Positions 11,114 through 20,406 of a stretch of 64,000 bases of DNA are shown here, piece by piece (position 1 is the first letter of the stretch; each line of letters opens with the position of its first letter). The stretch is taken from assembly GCA_016931295.1 (NCBI GenBank), contig JAFGEZ010000010.1, positions 1 to 64,000 on the forward strand, read 5' to 3'. The position numbers were made by a program, and so were the translations under genes. The notes below the pieces were generated by a model. The model saw nothing but the letters and a program-made list of their open reading frames with translations. It was not told the origin of the DNA and searched no databases. Source of the stretch: Candidatus Krumholzibacteriota bacterium (GTDB lineage: Bacteria; Krumholzibacteriota; Krumholzibacteriia; Krumholzibacteriales; Krumholzibacteriaceae).

Positions 11114-12853
11114 TCACTGGACGCGCACCGTCTTCATCGTCCTGCGGAGCGTCGGCGTCCGGAGGTCGAGAAAGTAGACGCCGCAGGCGACCGGTTCGCC
11201 GCGATCGTTCCTGCCGTCCCAGGTCACGCGCCCGCTCCAGGCCACGCGGCGCCCTTCGCTGAGCGACCGCACGAGCCTCCCCCCCGCGTCATAGACGCGG
11301 GCGGTCAGCGGCTCGTTCCGAGGCAGGAAGAACTCGAATTCGATGCGTTCCCGGAAGGGATTCGGCTTTCCGCGCGCGATGATCGTCTCTTCGGGCACCC
11401 CCGTCGGGGTGATGCCCGCGGCGGCAACCGCGTCGGGAAGGCCCCAGCCGTAATCGTTGTCCGGGGCGTCGCTCCTGCTCCCCGAGGACCGCAACCGGTC
11501 CCGGAGCTCGATCGGCCCCCAGTCCGGATGGATCTCGAGCAAGATCGCGCAGATGCCGGCGACGAGGGGCGTCGCGTAGGAGGTGCCGCTCGCCCGGGCG
11601 TACCCCGACGACGTCTCGCCGTCGATGGTGAAGACCTCGACGCCGCGCGCGACGACGTCGGGCTTGATCCGTCCGTCCGCCGTCGGACCGCGGGAGCTCG
11701 ACCAGGCGATGTCGCCGTCGCGATCGACCGATCCCACCGTGATGACGCTGTCCCCGTCGGCGGGCGCGAGCAGTCCGCCGTAGGCGCCGAAGTTCCCCGC
11801 CGCCTGGACGACGGCGATCCCGCGGCCCGCGGCGATGTCGGCCGCCCTCGTGCAGAGCGCCGTGTCGCCGTCGAGATCGTCGGGATCGTACCACACGTAG
11901 TAGCCGAGTGAGCTCGTCACCACGTCCGCGCCCGCGCTGTCGGCCCATTCGAGCCCGGCGATCCAGTTGTCCTCCTCGATCGTCGTCTCGGAGCCGATGA
12001 CCTCCGTCTTCGCGAGGAGATATGCCGCGCCCCGCGCCGGGCCGGCGATACGCCCCGCCAGGTCTCCCGCGATGGTCCCGAGAACGGTCGTTCCGTGCCA
12101 GTCCTGGCCGTCGGGATCCCCCGGCCCGTCCACGACCGTCGTGTCTCCCTGCACGAAATCGCGCCGGGCCCGGACGTCGATATGCCGGAGGGCATCGTGG
12201 TCGAGATCGAAACCGGAATCCATGACGCAGACGAGCACGGGTTCCCGGCCGGTGGAACGCCCCGACCCGTCCCACCCCGACGCCATCAACGGCAGAAGAT
12301 CGAGCTGATCGAGCTGCTCGGCGCTCCCCCCGTAATCCTCGGTCACGGGATCCTCCCCCGTCTGCACCGGCTCGTCGACCGGTCGCGCGGCGGGAAGAAG
12401 AGGGGATTTGAGGGCGACGACCGTCTCGACCGCACGCACGACCGGCAGGCGCCGGATCGATTCGACCGCGTCGGCGCGGGCATCGGCGCTGATCGCGCGG
12501 AAGTAGCGGGAACAGTGTCGTACCCGGCAGAGATGCGGACGAAGCAGGACGATGGCGTCACGGTCGATCGGGCGTATGCGCAAACGTTTCGCGTCGACGG
12601 CACCCCGTTTGGCGATCCGTCGGGTCGCCCGCCCGGACACGCGGGCTTCCGCATCCGGCGGACGGTCTTCGCAGAGGAATATCCAGACGGAGAGGACATC
12701 CGAGGGGCGGGCCGTTTCGAGAAGCGCCGAGAGCCGCGGCCCGACCGGTGCCGGCCGGTCGTCTCCGCCCGGCACCGTCTGGACCGCGGCCGTCCCGGCC
12801 GCTAGAAGCAGCGCGAGCGAAATGCCCGCCGCAATGAGGAACGTTCGAGTCAT
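11114..12853 (-). CDS. Secreted subtilisin-like serine protease with C-terminal sorting-like domain
   Basis: The 579-residue S8 peptidase has a signal peptide, a propeptide-like region to about residue 190, and a complete catalytic set: Asp in VMDSG (about 212), His in DWHGT (about 253), oxyanion Asn in AAGNFG, and Ser in SGTSYATP (about 425). The last about 80 residues form a FlgD-like Ig domain (YDAGGRLVRSL, WDGRNDRGEPV, GVYFL) ending MKTVRVQ, like type IX sorting domains. The start, ATG 12853, overlaps the stop of the HD-domain gene by one base. Secretion to the surface or medium is inferred. Confidence 0.93.
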   Translation of the reverse strand: MTRTFLIAAGISLALLLAAGTAAVQTVPGGDDRPAPVGPRLSALLETARPSDVLSVWIFLCEDRPPDAEARVSGRATRRIAKRGAVDAKRLRIRPIDRDAIVLLRPHLCRVRHCSRYFRAISADARADAVESIRRLPVVRAVETVVALKSPLLPAARPVDEPVQTGEDPVTEDYGGSAEQLDQLDLLPLMASGWDGSGRSTGREPVLVCVMDSGFDLDHDALRHIDVRARRDFVQGDTTVVDGPGDPDGQDWHGTTVLGTIAGDLAGRIAGPARGAAYLLAKTEVIGSETTIEEDNWIAGLEWADSAGADVVTSSLGYYVWYDPDDLDGDTALCTRAADIAAGRGIAVVQAAGNFGAYGGLLAPADGDSVITVGSVDRDGDIAWSSSRGPTADGRIKPDVVARGVEVFTIDGETSSGYARASGTSYATPLVAGICAILLEIHPDWGPIELRDRLRSSGSRSDAPDNDYGWGLPDAVAAAGITPTGVPEETIIARGKPNPFRERIEFEFFLPRNEPLTARVYDAGGRLVRSLSEGRRVAWSGRVTWDGRNDRGEPVACGVYFLDLRTPTLRRTMKTVRVQ

Positions 12854-13401
12854 CAGTCCTTCGGCGGGGCGGCCTGGACCGCCTTTACCGTCTCGAAAGC
12901 GATGAAATCCGCGTGGTGGAGAATCACCGCCTCCGGGCTGCGGTAGGACTTCTCGCCCTCCCGGGAATGCACCGCGATGATGTGGCAGACCTCCTCGGGG
13001 AGATCGTGCCGGGCGGCGAGGCCCTGGCCCGACAGGGGATGCCTGAGGAGTCTGCCGCTGCGCGAGACCTCGATCGCGCCGTCGCGTTTCCGGTACTCGA
13101 GAAGCTTGCCGACGTCGTGGAGCAGGGCGCCGGCGATGAGCAGATCGTTGTCGAGCTCGATCCCGCCCTGCGAGGTCATCACCGCGGCGGCGTTTCTGCA
13201 GAGCGCCGTCACGATGCGGGTATGATCGACGAGGTTCACGCCTCCGGCGTCGACGAGCAGCGTGAAGGGGATCCCGTCGAGGTCGTTCGCCTTCCAGCCT
13301 CCGCGCGTCAGGGCATCCTCCCAGACCGCCGCGACCCTGGCGGCCAGGCGATCGTCCTCGATCCATTCGAGCTCGGGAAAGATCTTCTTCCAGTCGGCCA
13401 T
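12853..13401 (-). CDS. HD-domain phosphohydrolase
   Basis: The 182-residue cytoplasmic protein has an HD domain: TRIVTAL, then LLHDVGKLLEYRK and a later HHADF. HD proteins are metal-dependent hydrolases of nucleotides or phosphodiesters. The substrate here cannot be assigned; the arrangement resembles small HDIG proteins described as hydrolases. It starts at ATG 13401, 5 nt after the DUF4438 gene stops, and overlaps the subtilase start by one base. The three genes form an operon. Confidence 0.85.
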   Translation of the reverse strand: MADWKKIFPELEWIEDDRLAARVAAVWEDALTRGGWKANDLDGIPFTLLVDAGGVNLVDHTRIVTALCRNAAAVMTSQGGIELDNDLLIAGALLHDVGKLLEYRKRDGAIEVSRSGRLLRHPLSGQGLAARHDLPEEVCHIIAVHSREGEKSYRSPEAVILHHADFIAFETVKAVQAAPPKD

Positions 13402-13406
13402 CGTTG

Positions 13407-14333
13407 CTACCCCCCGGTCGAGCGGCGTTGCCGCCGCTTCGGCTTGCGCCGTCCCCTGCCGATGCCGAGGTACGACGCGATGTTCGCTGAACCCTCGATC
13501 TCGGGAACCATCGTTTCGCCGGCCGTCGTCATGACGACCGTGACGCCGGGGCCGTGCCCGCTCGTGACGCACGATCCGTGCACGACCACCCCGATCGACA
13601 TCGCGCCCTTCCTGACGGTCCGGCCGAAACGGCAATCGGCGTCGCGGATCGCGATCACGTCCCCGATCCGGAGCGACTGCAATCCATGCTCCCGCACGAC
13701 GTCGTCGTCGGGGATCTGGATATCGTAGTCTCCGCTGTAGGCGTGTCGGGACCCGACCCCCGATCCCATGATCGTCGCCGGGATCACGTGCGCGACGGGC
13801 ACGACGAGCCGGCCGCTCTCGATCGAGATCCCGCATGCGTCGAGAAGCGCGGGGTCGATGTTCATCACGTGGACGTCCGGCAGATCGGGAATAGACAGTC
13901 CCTGCCCGGCCGCACGAACGAGAATACGATCGCCGATCGAGAGCTTCTCGAGCGTCGCGGGAGGGAAATCGACGAGGACGTGTTCGACGCCGCCGTGCTT
14001 TCCCGTCACGATACCCTTCCCGCCGGCAGCGGCTCCGCTCGTGATGCGCGCCTCGTTCCCGATGCACGACAGGATGCTCAGCCCGCCGGTCGTCGACGGA
14101 TCCTTCCCCGTGTCCTCGTGGGCGATGCTGACGCACGGCTCCACGTGGTCGCCCTCGAAATCGAACGCTGAATCGCCGACCATCACGTTGTAGGTGATCC
14201 CCCCCGTCCCCGGCTTGACATGCGCGCAACCCGCGGGATCGACGAGCCATGGATTCCTCAGCGGGATGCGTGGATGCGTGACGCGTCCGAGGACGGCCTT
14301 CACGACGATCCTGTCCCGATTCGTCCTGATCAC
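13407..14333 (-). CDS. DUF4438 family protein
   Basis: The 308-residue protein matches the DUF4438 family (structure known for a Thermotoga member, function unknown). It begins VIRTNRDRIVVKAV, close to my recollection of how family members begin, so GTG 14333 is preferred, with GGAG 8 nt upstream. ATG 14360 is an alternative that would add nine residues. Glycine-rich stretches (GSGVGSRHAYSGDYDIQIP and GHGPGVTVVM) are prominent. The C-terminus is very basic (RRKPKRRQRR), which could bind nucleic acid or be a tail. First gene of the operon with the HD protein and subtilase. Confidence 0.85.
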   Translation of the reverse strand: MIRTNRDRIVVKAVLGRVTHPRIPLRNPWLVDPAGCAHVKPGTGGITYNVMVGDSAFDFEGDHVEPCVSIAHEDTGKDPSTTGGLSILSCIGNEARITSGAAAGGKGIVTGKHGGVEHVLVDFPPATLEKLSIGDRILVRAAGQGLSIPDLPDVHVMNIDPALLDACGISIESGRLVVPVAHVIPATIMGSGVGSRHAYSGDYDIQIPDDDVVREHGLQSLRIGDVIAIRDADCRFGRTVRKGAMSIGVVVHGSCVTSGHGPGVTVVMTTAGETMVPEIEGSANIASYLGIGRGRRKPKRRQRRSTGG

Positions 14334-14420
14334 GTGCGACTCTCCATTCCTTCCGCGCATCGCCGGCGGCCTCCACCCGTCACCGGCGTGCTTCGGTGCC
14401 GCGCGCCGGCCGGCGAGGCC

Positions 14421-14449
14421 ATGCTTTCAGGAAATCGGGTTCCTGTCAA
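14421..14449 (-). promoter_or_regulatory. Promoter of the DUF4438-HD-subtilase operon
   Basis: On the minus strand, -35 TTGACA (14444-14449), a 17-bp spacer and -10 AAGCAT (14421-14426). Transcription would start near 14414, leaving a leader of about 80 nt to GTG 14333. The -35 is perfect; the -10 matches three of six bases. Confidence 0.6.
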
Positions 14450-14480
14450 GACCTCAGCCGCCGCTTCGCGACGAGGGCCG

Positions 14481-14515
14481 AAAAAAAGGGCCGCCGTCCC
14501 GCAGGACGGCGGCCC
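14481..14515 (-). terminator. Rho-independent terminator after the 14535-15824 gene
   Basis: A perfect 12-bp stem (14488-14499 with 14504-14515) with a four-base loop is followed on the minus strand by seven T residues (14487-14481). It ends transcription just past the stop at 14535. Confidence 0.95.
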
Positions 14516-14534
14516 GTGCAGTATCCGTCCACGG

Positions 14535-15824
14535 TCACCTGATGACGACGATCCGTCCGTACATGTGGTCCCCGTTCGAGGCCTCCACCTTGTAGACGTA
14601 GACGCCGGAGCCGACATCGCGGCCTTCCTTGTTCTTGACGTCCCAGGTGATCACGCCGTCTTCCCCGCCGGCGCTCGAGAACACCGTCTCCCAGACGAGA
14701 TCGCCGGAGACCGTGAAGATCCTGAGCTCGCACTGGGCCGGCACGTTGTAGAACTTGATGCTGTTGTCCGGGAAGTTGTGGTAATAGGGCCATGACTCGG
14801 CGGAGGTTCCCGTCCGGTAGGGATTCGGCACGGCGTAGATCTTCTTCACGTCGGTGCCCGTATCGACCGTCATCGTGATCGACTGCACGCTTGCCTCGCA
14901 GTCGAGCGTCTCTTCGGGGGGATCGTAGTAGTATCCGAAATCGGGATCCTCGCAGACGTAGCTGTCCCACTTGTTGTGGCGGAAGAATCCCTTGAAGTAG
15001 CCTCGATCGTAGGTCGTGACGGCATAGTGATAGGTGAATCCCACGTAGACGTTCTTGTCGACCCATTCGTAGTAGGGACGGCCGAAATCGTCGATCTTCG
15101 GCCACTCGCTGAAATAGACCAAATCCGCCTCGTACCCGATATACCCGTCTTCCTTGGAGAGCTCTACCCGGGAGGTCATCTCGCTCGGAAAGGGAGACAG
15201 GCCGCGGAAGACGTGGAATCCCTCGAAATCCTGCAGATCGAGCGTAAAGGAGGCGAGCCCGCCGACGAGACTCGTGTCGACGACGCCTTCGCCGAACGCG
15301 ACCGAGATGCCCGTATCGATCGTGAGCCTCGGTTCGTCCTCGGTCCTGAGGATGACGTCGACCGGCGTCCCCGGCGTGTAATGGTTCGTCCCGATGTTGA
15401 ATGTCTGCGTGTACGTGCGGTTCCGCGGATCGATCAAGGAGGCGAAGATCCTGATCGACGTGTCGGCGGGCGACGAGCCGCCGATGACGACCGGCGCCGT
15501 CGAGGGAAAGACCTTCTCGAACTTGAGGGTCAGGTCGACGTTTCCGATATAGGCCCCCGAAAGCGTGACTCGCGAGCCCTCGTTGACCGAGTGGACCCCG
15601 AACCAGTTGCGGAAATCGTACGATCCGATGACCGCTCCCGTCGAATCCGGCGGAGGATACCAGCCGATGACGATCTCCGCCCCGTCGCGCCGCAGATACA
15701 TCGAATCAGGCGGGAGAGGAACGAGTTCGAGCGTATCGATCACCGCGGTCTGGCTCGCCGCAGGACCGCACATGGCGCCCGCGAGCAAAAGAATAGCCAC
15801 CAACACCTCAACCGGTCGACGCAC
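14535..15824 (-). CDS. Secreted protein with FlgD-like C-terminal domain
   Basis: The 429-residue protein starts at GTG 15824 (AGGAGG 10 nt upstream) with a signal peptide ending near PAASQ. The central part is rich in Tyr, Trp and Asp and looks beta-rich, without a recognised family. The last about 90 residues are a FlgD-like Ig domain (AVPNPYRTG, GDLVWE, WDVKNKEGRDV, GVYVYKV) ending GRIVVIR, as in type IX sorting domains. It follows two large lipoproteins with a gap of 42 nt, so it is probably their operon partner. Function unknown; extracellular location inferred. Confidence 0.85.
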   Translation of the reverse strand: MRRPVEVLVAILLLAGAMCGPAASQTAVIDTLELVPLPPDSMYLRRDGAEIVIGWYPPPDSTGAVIGSYDFRNWFGVHSVNEGSRVTLSGAYIGNVDLTLKFEKVFPSTAPVVIGGSSPADTSIRIFASLIDPRNRTYTQTFNIGTNHYTPGTPVDVILRTEDEPRLTIDTGISVAFGEGVVDTSLVGGLASFTLDLQDFEGFHVFRGLSPFPSEMTSRVELSKEDGYIGYEADLVYFSEWPKIDDFGRPYYEWVDKNVYVGFTYHYAVTTYDRGYFKGFFRHNKWDSYVCEDPDFGYYYDPPEETLDCEASVQSITMTVDTGTDVKKIYAVPNPYRTGTSAESWPYYHNFPDNSIKFYNVPAQCELRIFTVSGDLVWETVFSSAGGEDGVITWDVKNKEGRDVGSGVYVYKVEASNGDHMYGRIVVIR

Positions 15825-15866
15825 GATTGTCTGTCCTCCTTGTTCGTCTCACTCGGAATGCGATCA

Positions 15867-18143
15867 TCAATCCGGTTCCGCCCGCGGCAATTGCCATTCG
15901 TCGAAGACGACGTCGACGATACGCCCCACCTGGTTCCTGTTGAAGAACCACAGCGGGATGCCGAAGTGGAAACTGTTCGCCGCGACGGCGAGCCCGGACT
16001 GGACCTCCGGGATGACATCGTTGTACTTGCTGATCCATACCGCGACCGCCGCGTCGTTGATCAGCGACTGCGTGTTCACCGCGCGCATGCGATACATCGC
16101 ATGATAGCAGGGAAGCGATCCGTTGATGAGCTTGAAATCGAAATAATACTGGGGATCGTAGACTTCGGCATAGTAGAACCCGCGCTTGCTCGGATCGAAG
16201 AACATGCCCGGCTCGGTCACGTACGACCAGAGGGTCAGCGAGTCGGGAAGGCCGGGGTACATCGCCGTGAGCGGATCGCCCGGATCCTTGACGGCGAGGC
16301 GCATCGCGTCGCGGGAGAGCGAGCGGAGGAAGTCCGGCGGCATCTCGTCGGGGTCGTTCTGGAAGGATCCCATCACCTTGTCGACGGCCCGGATGCAGTA
16401 GTCACGGTAGGGCATGCAGTTCACGCCGCTCGTATCCTCGTTGTTCCGGTAATCGTGGTCGAACTTGAAGGACGCCGGGAAGAGCGGCGTCGCGGCGAAT
16501 GCCGATGCGAGACCGCCTGCCCGCTCGGAACGGCCGAGCGTCCAGAGGTGCCCGCCCTTCGCGAGGAAGAGCGAGAGGTAGTTGAGCGCGGTCGTCCCCC
16601 CCTGGACCACGTTCCCCTCCGGCGTGAAGACGACGATCGTCGAGAACGCGTCCGAGGAGGAGGAGTAGACCCAGATGATATTCTTGTACTTGGCGATGTC
16701 ACGAATGCGCGGCGCCTTGATGTTGTTCGCCTGGCAGTCGTAGATGTCGCGGTCCGGGACGAAATCCGCTACCTGGCTGGTGTAGTTGAACCAGAACTGG
16801 TCGTGCTCGGTCTCCGTCGGCATCTCGCGGAGGAGCTTCGGGTTGTCGTCCGAATTGAAGTCGTCGACGAAGAAGAGGTTGCGTTCCATCGTGAACGGGA
16901 TGATCTCGACGACGATCTGCGCCAGTGTCCGGCGGTTGCCGTTGTCCCACGCTTCTATGTAGAACGTATGCGTTCCCGAATAGTACGTGCGGACCGGCGC
17001 TTCCCGATTGTAGATACTGATCGCCGATTCCCAGTCGTCGGGATTGCTGAGATCCTCCACATCCCACCCGTACCGGTAGCCGACGATCTCTCCGCCGTAT
17101 TCCGCGGCGCTCGCCTCCCATTTGAACTTGAACTGGACGCCGGGCGGCAGTTCCTTCTTGACCGGGTTCGCCAGATCCCCCTTGAAGAGGAAGGAGCCGA
17201 GGAACTGTTCCGTCACGGTCAGAAGCGGTCCGCCGCCCTCCGGCACCGACACCCGGAACTCGCGGTAGTTCACGCCCCGTTCGAAGATGGGCGTGACGGC
17301 CCCCGCCTCGTCCTTCGCCTGGACGGCGAAGAAATAGTAGATCTTCGTCTCCAGGATCTCGTCGTCCCCGATGATCGTGGAGCGGCCGGAATCCTCCGGA
17401 GCGCGGTAACTGATCCAGGGCGAATAGAATTTCTCGTATGCCGCCGGATATCGATTGAACAGGCCCACGATATTGGCTGCCGTGCCGTCGTAGGTCCCGT
17501 CGGGCTTGATCTTCTTCGACAGGATGTACCTGATCGAATCGGGATCCTGGGAGTTCGACTTCGAGTCGATCGGATCGCGCCCCTCCCATCGGAACGTGAT
17601 GACCGTGCTGTAGTTCTGCGGACTCTCCGGATTGTTCGATACGGGCGCCGTTATCGTCGCGAAGGGCGCGATCGTCCAGGCGGTGAAGGACCGGTGCGCG
17701 GGCTTCGAGCGGTTGCCCTGCTGGTCGACGGCTCTGATGAAGAAGGTATGCGTCAGATCGTAGCGGACGAAGATCGAATCACCCGGGTCGGTCGGGTTGT
17801 AGGGGCTGGGATTCTCGTTGGCCGGAACGCGGATGACGCTGTCGTGCACGGTGGTCCTGATCCATTTGTCCAGACCCGTCGTATCCTCCGGATTGAATCC
17901 CCCCGGGAGCACCTCGGCGACGACGAACTCGAAGAACTCGATCTCGCCGTCGGGATCCCAGCCGCTCCAGTAGAAATGCACCTGGTAGCCGGTCGTATCC
18001 CCTTCCACCGGTCCGCTCGAAAGCCATATCTCGGGCGGAATGTTTTCATCGGGATCGCCGGTGAACTCCTCCGAACATCCCGCGAGAAGGGCGACGATGA
18101 GAAGAAACAGGCCTGCGGCCGTTTTCAGCGTCCTGCGTTTCAT
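15867..18143 (-). CDS. Large lipoprotein with Ig-like and GATase-like regions
   Basis: The 758-residue lipoprotein (signal ending ALLAGC) starts at ATG 18143 with GGAGG upstream. The N-terminal part opens PEIWLSSGP and has YQVHFYWSGWDPDGEI, an FN3/Ig-like module also seen at the start of the next lipoprotein upstream. The C-terminal about 300 residues contain NLFFVDDFNSDD, then KNIIWVYSS and LFLAKGGHLWTLG. That order resembles class I glutamine-amidotransferase-like folds, but no catalytic Cys-His-Glu set is evident. Membrane-anchored surface protein of unknown role. Confidence 0.8.
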   Translation of the reverse strand: MKRRTLKTAAGLFLLIVALLAGCSEEFTGDPDENIPPEIWLSSGPVEGDTTGYQVHFYWSGWDPDGEIEFFEFVVAEVLPGGFNPEDTTGLDKWIRTTVHDSVIRVPANENPSPYNPTDPGDSIFVRYDLTHTFFIRAVDQQGNRSKPAHRSFTAWTIAPFATITAPVSNNPESPQNYSTVITFRWEGRDPIDSKSNSQDPDSIRYILSKKIKPDGTYDGTAANIVGLFNRYPAAYEKFYSPWISYRAPEDSGRSTIIGDDEILETKIYYFFAVQAKDEAGAVTPIFERGVNYREFRVSVPEGGGPLLTVTEQFLGSFLFKGDLANPVKKELPPGVQFKFKWEASAAEYGGEIVGYRYGWDVEDLSNPDDWESAISIYNREAPVRTYYSGTHTFYIEAWDNGNRRTLAQIVVEIIPFTMERNLFFVDDFNSDDNPKLLREMPTETEHDQFWFNYTSQVADFVPDRDIYDCQANNIKAPRIRDIAKYKNIIWVYSSSSDAFSTIVVFTPEGNVVQGGTTALNYLSLFLAKGGHLWTLGRSERAGGLASAFAATPLFPASFKFDHDYRNNEDTSGVNCMPYRDYCIRAVDKVMGSFQNDPDEMPPDFLRSLSRDAMRLAVKDPGDPLTAMYPGLPDSLTLWSYVTEPGMFFDPSKRGFYYAEVYDPQYYFDFKLINGSLPCYHAMYRMRAVNTQSLINDAAVAVWISKYNDVIPEVQSGLAVAANSFHFGIPLWFFNRNQVGRIVDVVFDEWQLPRAEPD

Positions 18144-18197
18144 GGCTCTCGAAACCTCCTGCGCGCCCCCCGCTCCCGGCGAGGAACCCCGATGTGG

Positions 18198-20132
18198 CTA
18201 TTTCACCAGCTTGATGTACAGTGGGGCCGAATATTCAGCGATCTTGGCATAGTTCTCGGGTGATCGGATGACTTCCACCCATGCCCCGGGCGCCACGAGC
18301 ACATCGCCCTCGTACACCGGACTCACGCCGCGGATGCCTTCGGCAAACCGGTCGGTAACCCTGATGTCCTTGGCCTTCAGGACGAAGGTCTGCGGCCCGA
18401 AGAATCCGGGTGCCTCGATGTTGGCCTCGTCGATGACCCAGTTGCCTCCTCCGAGATCGATGGCGGGGTAGATGATTCGCATCTCGAGTTCCTGGTAGAG
18501 CGTGTCGACGTCGTTGTCGTAGATCCACTCGTTCTCGTTCCGGAAATAGTAATCCTCGGGGCCGTCGAGCCTGTACTTCCAGCCCTTGATGCCCGATCCG
18601 GGCGGGTCGCGCCAGTCGTCCTCGCCGCCCGCGGTGATGTAGAAGCGGTAATAGAGCCTGATGGCGGCATTCGCCTCGTCGACGTCCTGCCGGTATGCGC
18701 TGAGCGTGTCGTCGTTCGGTATGGTCACGACCGTGCCCACATAGAGCGTGTCTCCCGGCACATCCCGCAGGATGAGGCCCGGGACGGCGGGAATCTGGTC
18801 GATCTTGAGCTGGACGTTGTCGATCTTCGGCGGGAAGTTGCCCCAGAAGCGCACCTGGGCCGGCGTTCCGTCCGCGCGGTACTGCTCGTCGAAGGAGCGC
18901 ACGAAAAAGTCGTACCCGTACGTGCCGATGCGCATCGTCGTCGAATCGACGTCGTCGTACTTGTTGGTGTCCTCCGCCCGGGCGGTCGGCAGCCATGGCG
19001 TCCGGTAGGCGCTGATGCTGCCATCCTCGGCCTTGCCCGTGCGGTCGAAGAGGAACTGGAAGCGGATGGGCACCTCGTTGGGAGGCGGAAATTCGAGGGA
19101 ATCCCGCTGGTCGTCCCACCCCTCGTATGTCATCCTGAGCAGCGAATTGTAGGGCAGGGTATCGGGGATCCCGTCGAGGAACTGATCGTAGGTGATGACG
19201 ATCGTCGTGTCGCGCCCGTCCCTCATGCGGGCCTGGCATTCGCCGCGGAGGACGCGCGTGTCGGGATCGTGGTTGACGATGACGTGGCACGCGCCCTCCC
19301 CCGTCACGATATCCGCCTTCGACATCGCGCCGGCCTCGTCCCGGGCGATGACGCGCAAATAGAAATCGCCGCTCGAGAGGGCATCCTCTCCAACGTTGGC
19401 CAGCGGGATATCGAGCGTATCCGGCGGCGGTATGTGCCATTCGGGCACGCCGTTCATGTCGACATCGGGGTAGATCGTGCCGGCATAGATCCATCGGTAC
19501 CCGGTCACGATATTGTTTATCGTCGACGCGGTGAACCTGATCGAGAATGGCTTGTACATCGCCACCGTGTCGAGCTGGGCCGGATTGTACGGCTTCAGAT
19601 CCTCGGTGGGCAGATCGATCCAGAACTTCACCTGGGGAATCCCCTTGACGCGCGCGAAGAACTGTATGCGGGCCGGCGTGGGATCGATGAGACCGCCATC
19701 GTCGACGGACGCGATATGGAAGGCCTGCCGGTTGAGGAGCGCTCCCGACCTGCTGTCGTACCCGGTGAAGACGAACTCCGTGTCGTTTCTCGCGGTGAAG
19801 GTGCCGCGCAGGTAGTCTTCCTTCCGGGATCTCGGATTCCAGTCGAGGATCTCGATGTCGGGTTCCCCGTCCGGATCGAGGGTCATGACGGTGTCCGAGC
19901 GAAACCAGATGTACCTCGTGACGACGCCGTCCTTGTCCTCGCCGTGCCAGAAGAGATGCACCCGGTAATCGGCCTCCGTGGTCTCGGGAGGAGCGACGGT
20001 CAGGAACGTCTCGGGGGCCCTGTTCCTGTCGAGCGGTTCGGCCTCCTTGCGGCACGCGGGAAGAATGAGGAGTAGTACCAGCGTTGACAGCAGGATAAGC
20101 TCAACCGCAATCGATGCCTTCGAGCGTCTCAT
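18198..20132 (-). CDS. Large lipoprotein with repeated Ig-like domains
   Basis: The 644-residue lipoprotein (signal ending LILPAC) starts at ATG 20132 with AAGGGTGG upstream and two promoters just before it. It begins PETFLTVAPPETTEADYRVH, followed by LFWHGEDKDGVV, clearly related to the N-terminal module of the next gene, so the two are probably distant paralogues. The rest is a chain of FN3/Ig-like beta domains with no catalytic motif seen. It lies 54 nt before the second lipoprotein gene. A surface-exposed structural or binding role is inferred. Confidence 0.8.
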   Translation of the reverse strand: MRRSKASIAVELILLSTLVLLLILPACRKEAEPLDRNRAPETFLTVAPPETTEADYRVHLFWHGEDKDGVVTRYIWFRSDTVMTLDPDGEPDIEILDWNPRSRKEDYLRGTFTARNDTEFVFTGYDSRSGALLNRQAFHIASVDDGGLIDPTPARIQFFARVKGIPQVKFWIDLPTEDLKPYNPAQLDTVAMYKPFSIRFTASTINNIVTGYRWIYAGTIYPDVDMNGVPEWHIPPPDTLDIPLANVGEDALSSGDFYLRVIARDEAGAMSKADIVTGEGACHVIVNHDPDTRVLRGECQARMRDGRDTTIVITYDQFLDGIPDTLPYNSLLRMTYEGWDDQRDSLEFPPPNEVPIRFQFLFDRTGKAEDGSISAYRTPWLPTARAEDTNKYDDVDSTTMRIGTYGYDFFVRSFDEQYRADGTPAQVRFWGNFPPKIDNVQLKIDQIPAVPGLILRDVPGDTLYVGTVVTIPNDDTLSAYRQDVDEANAAIRLYYRFYITAGGEDDWRDPPGSGIKGWKYRLDGPEDYYFRNENEWIYDNDVDTLYQELEMRIIYPAIDLGGGNWVIDEANIEAPGFFGPQTFVLKAKDIRVTDRFAEGIRGVSPVYEGDVLVAPGAWVEVIRSPENYAKIAEYSAPLYIKLVK

Positions 20133-20190
20133 GTCCACCCTTCTCTGAATTGTGCCCGACTCAAGCGGCAATCCCTCATTATCTAGCGAT

Positions 20191-20220
20191 AATATAAGTA
20201 TTTGTGATTTTCTCTGTCAA
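20191..20220 (-). promoter_or_regulatory. Proximal promoter of the 20132 lipoprotein operon
   Basis: Minus strand -35 TTGACA (20215-20220), an 18-bp spacer and -10 TATATT (20191-20196). The expected start near 20184 leaves a leader of about 50 nt and supports ATG 20132 over an upstream in-frame codon at 20171. Confidence 0.75.
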
Positions 20221-20281
20221 TCGAAAACTCCCGCCGGGGGCCGAGAGCGGCAGCCCTCCCGGCGCGATCGACCGCATGGGG

Positions 20282-20310
20282 AATATACTACACGGGCGGG
20301 TGTTGCACAA
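20282..20310 (-). promoter_or_regulatory. Distal tandem promoter of the 20132 lipoprotein operon
   Basis: Minus strand -35 TTGTGC (20305-20310), a 17-bp spacer and -10 TATATT (20282-20287), about 90 bp upstream of the proximal promoter. The -35 is weaker, so this may be regulated. Confidence 0.5.
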
Positions 20311-20330
20311 GACGGAGATCGGTGCCGGGG

Positions 20331-20372
20331 GAAACGGAGAAGGGGCCGGGGGACGTCGTGTCCCCCGGCCCC
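20331..20372 (-). terminator. Terminator after the 20407-23514 gene
   Basis: A perfect 13-bp GC-rich stem (20342-20354 with 20360-20372) with a five-base loop, followed on the minus strand by a pyrimidine-rich, only moderately T-rich stretch (TTCTCCGTTTC). Confidence 0.8.
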
Positions 20373-20406
20373 GGAGCATCGGGCCTGACCCGAAGAGATC
20401 CTCGTC

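Noticed and set aside
14976-18263. Open frame of 1095 codons on the plus strand
   Set aside because: Shadow of the secreted-protein genes on the minus strand; no signal peptide or domain.
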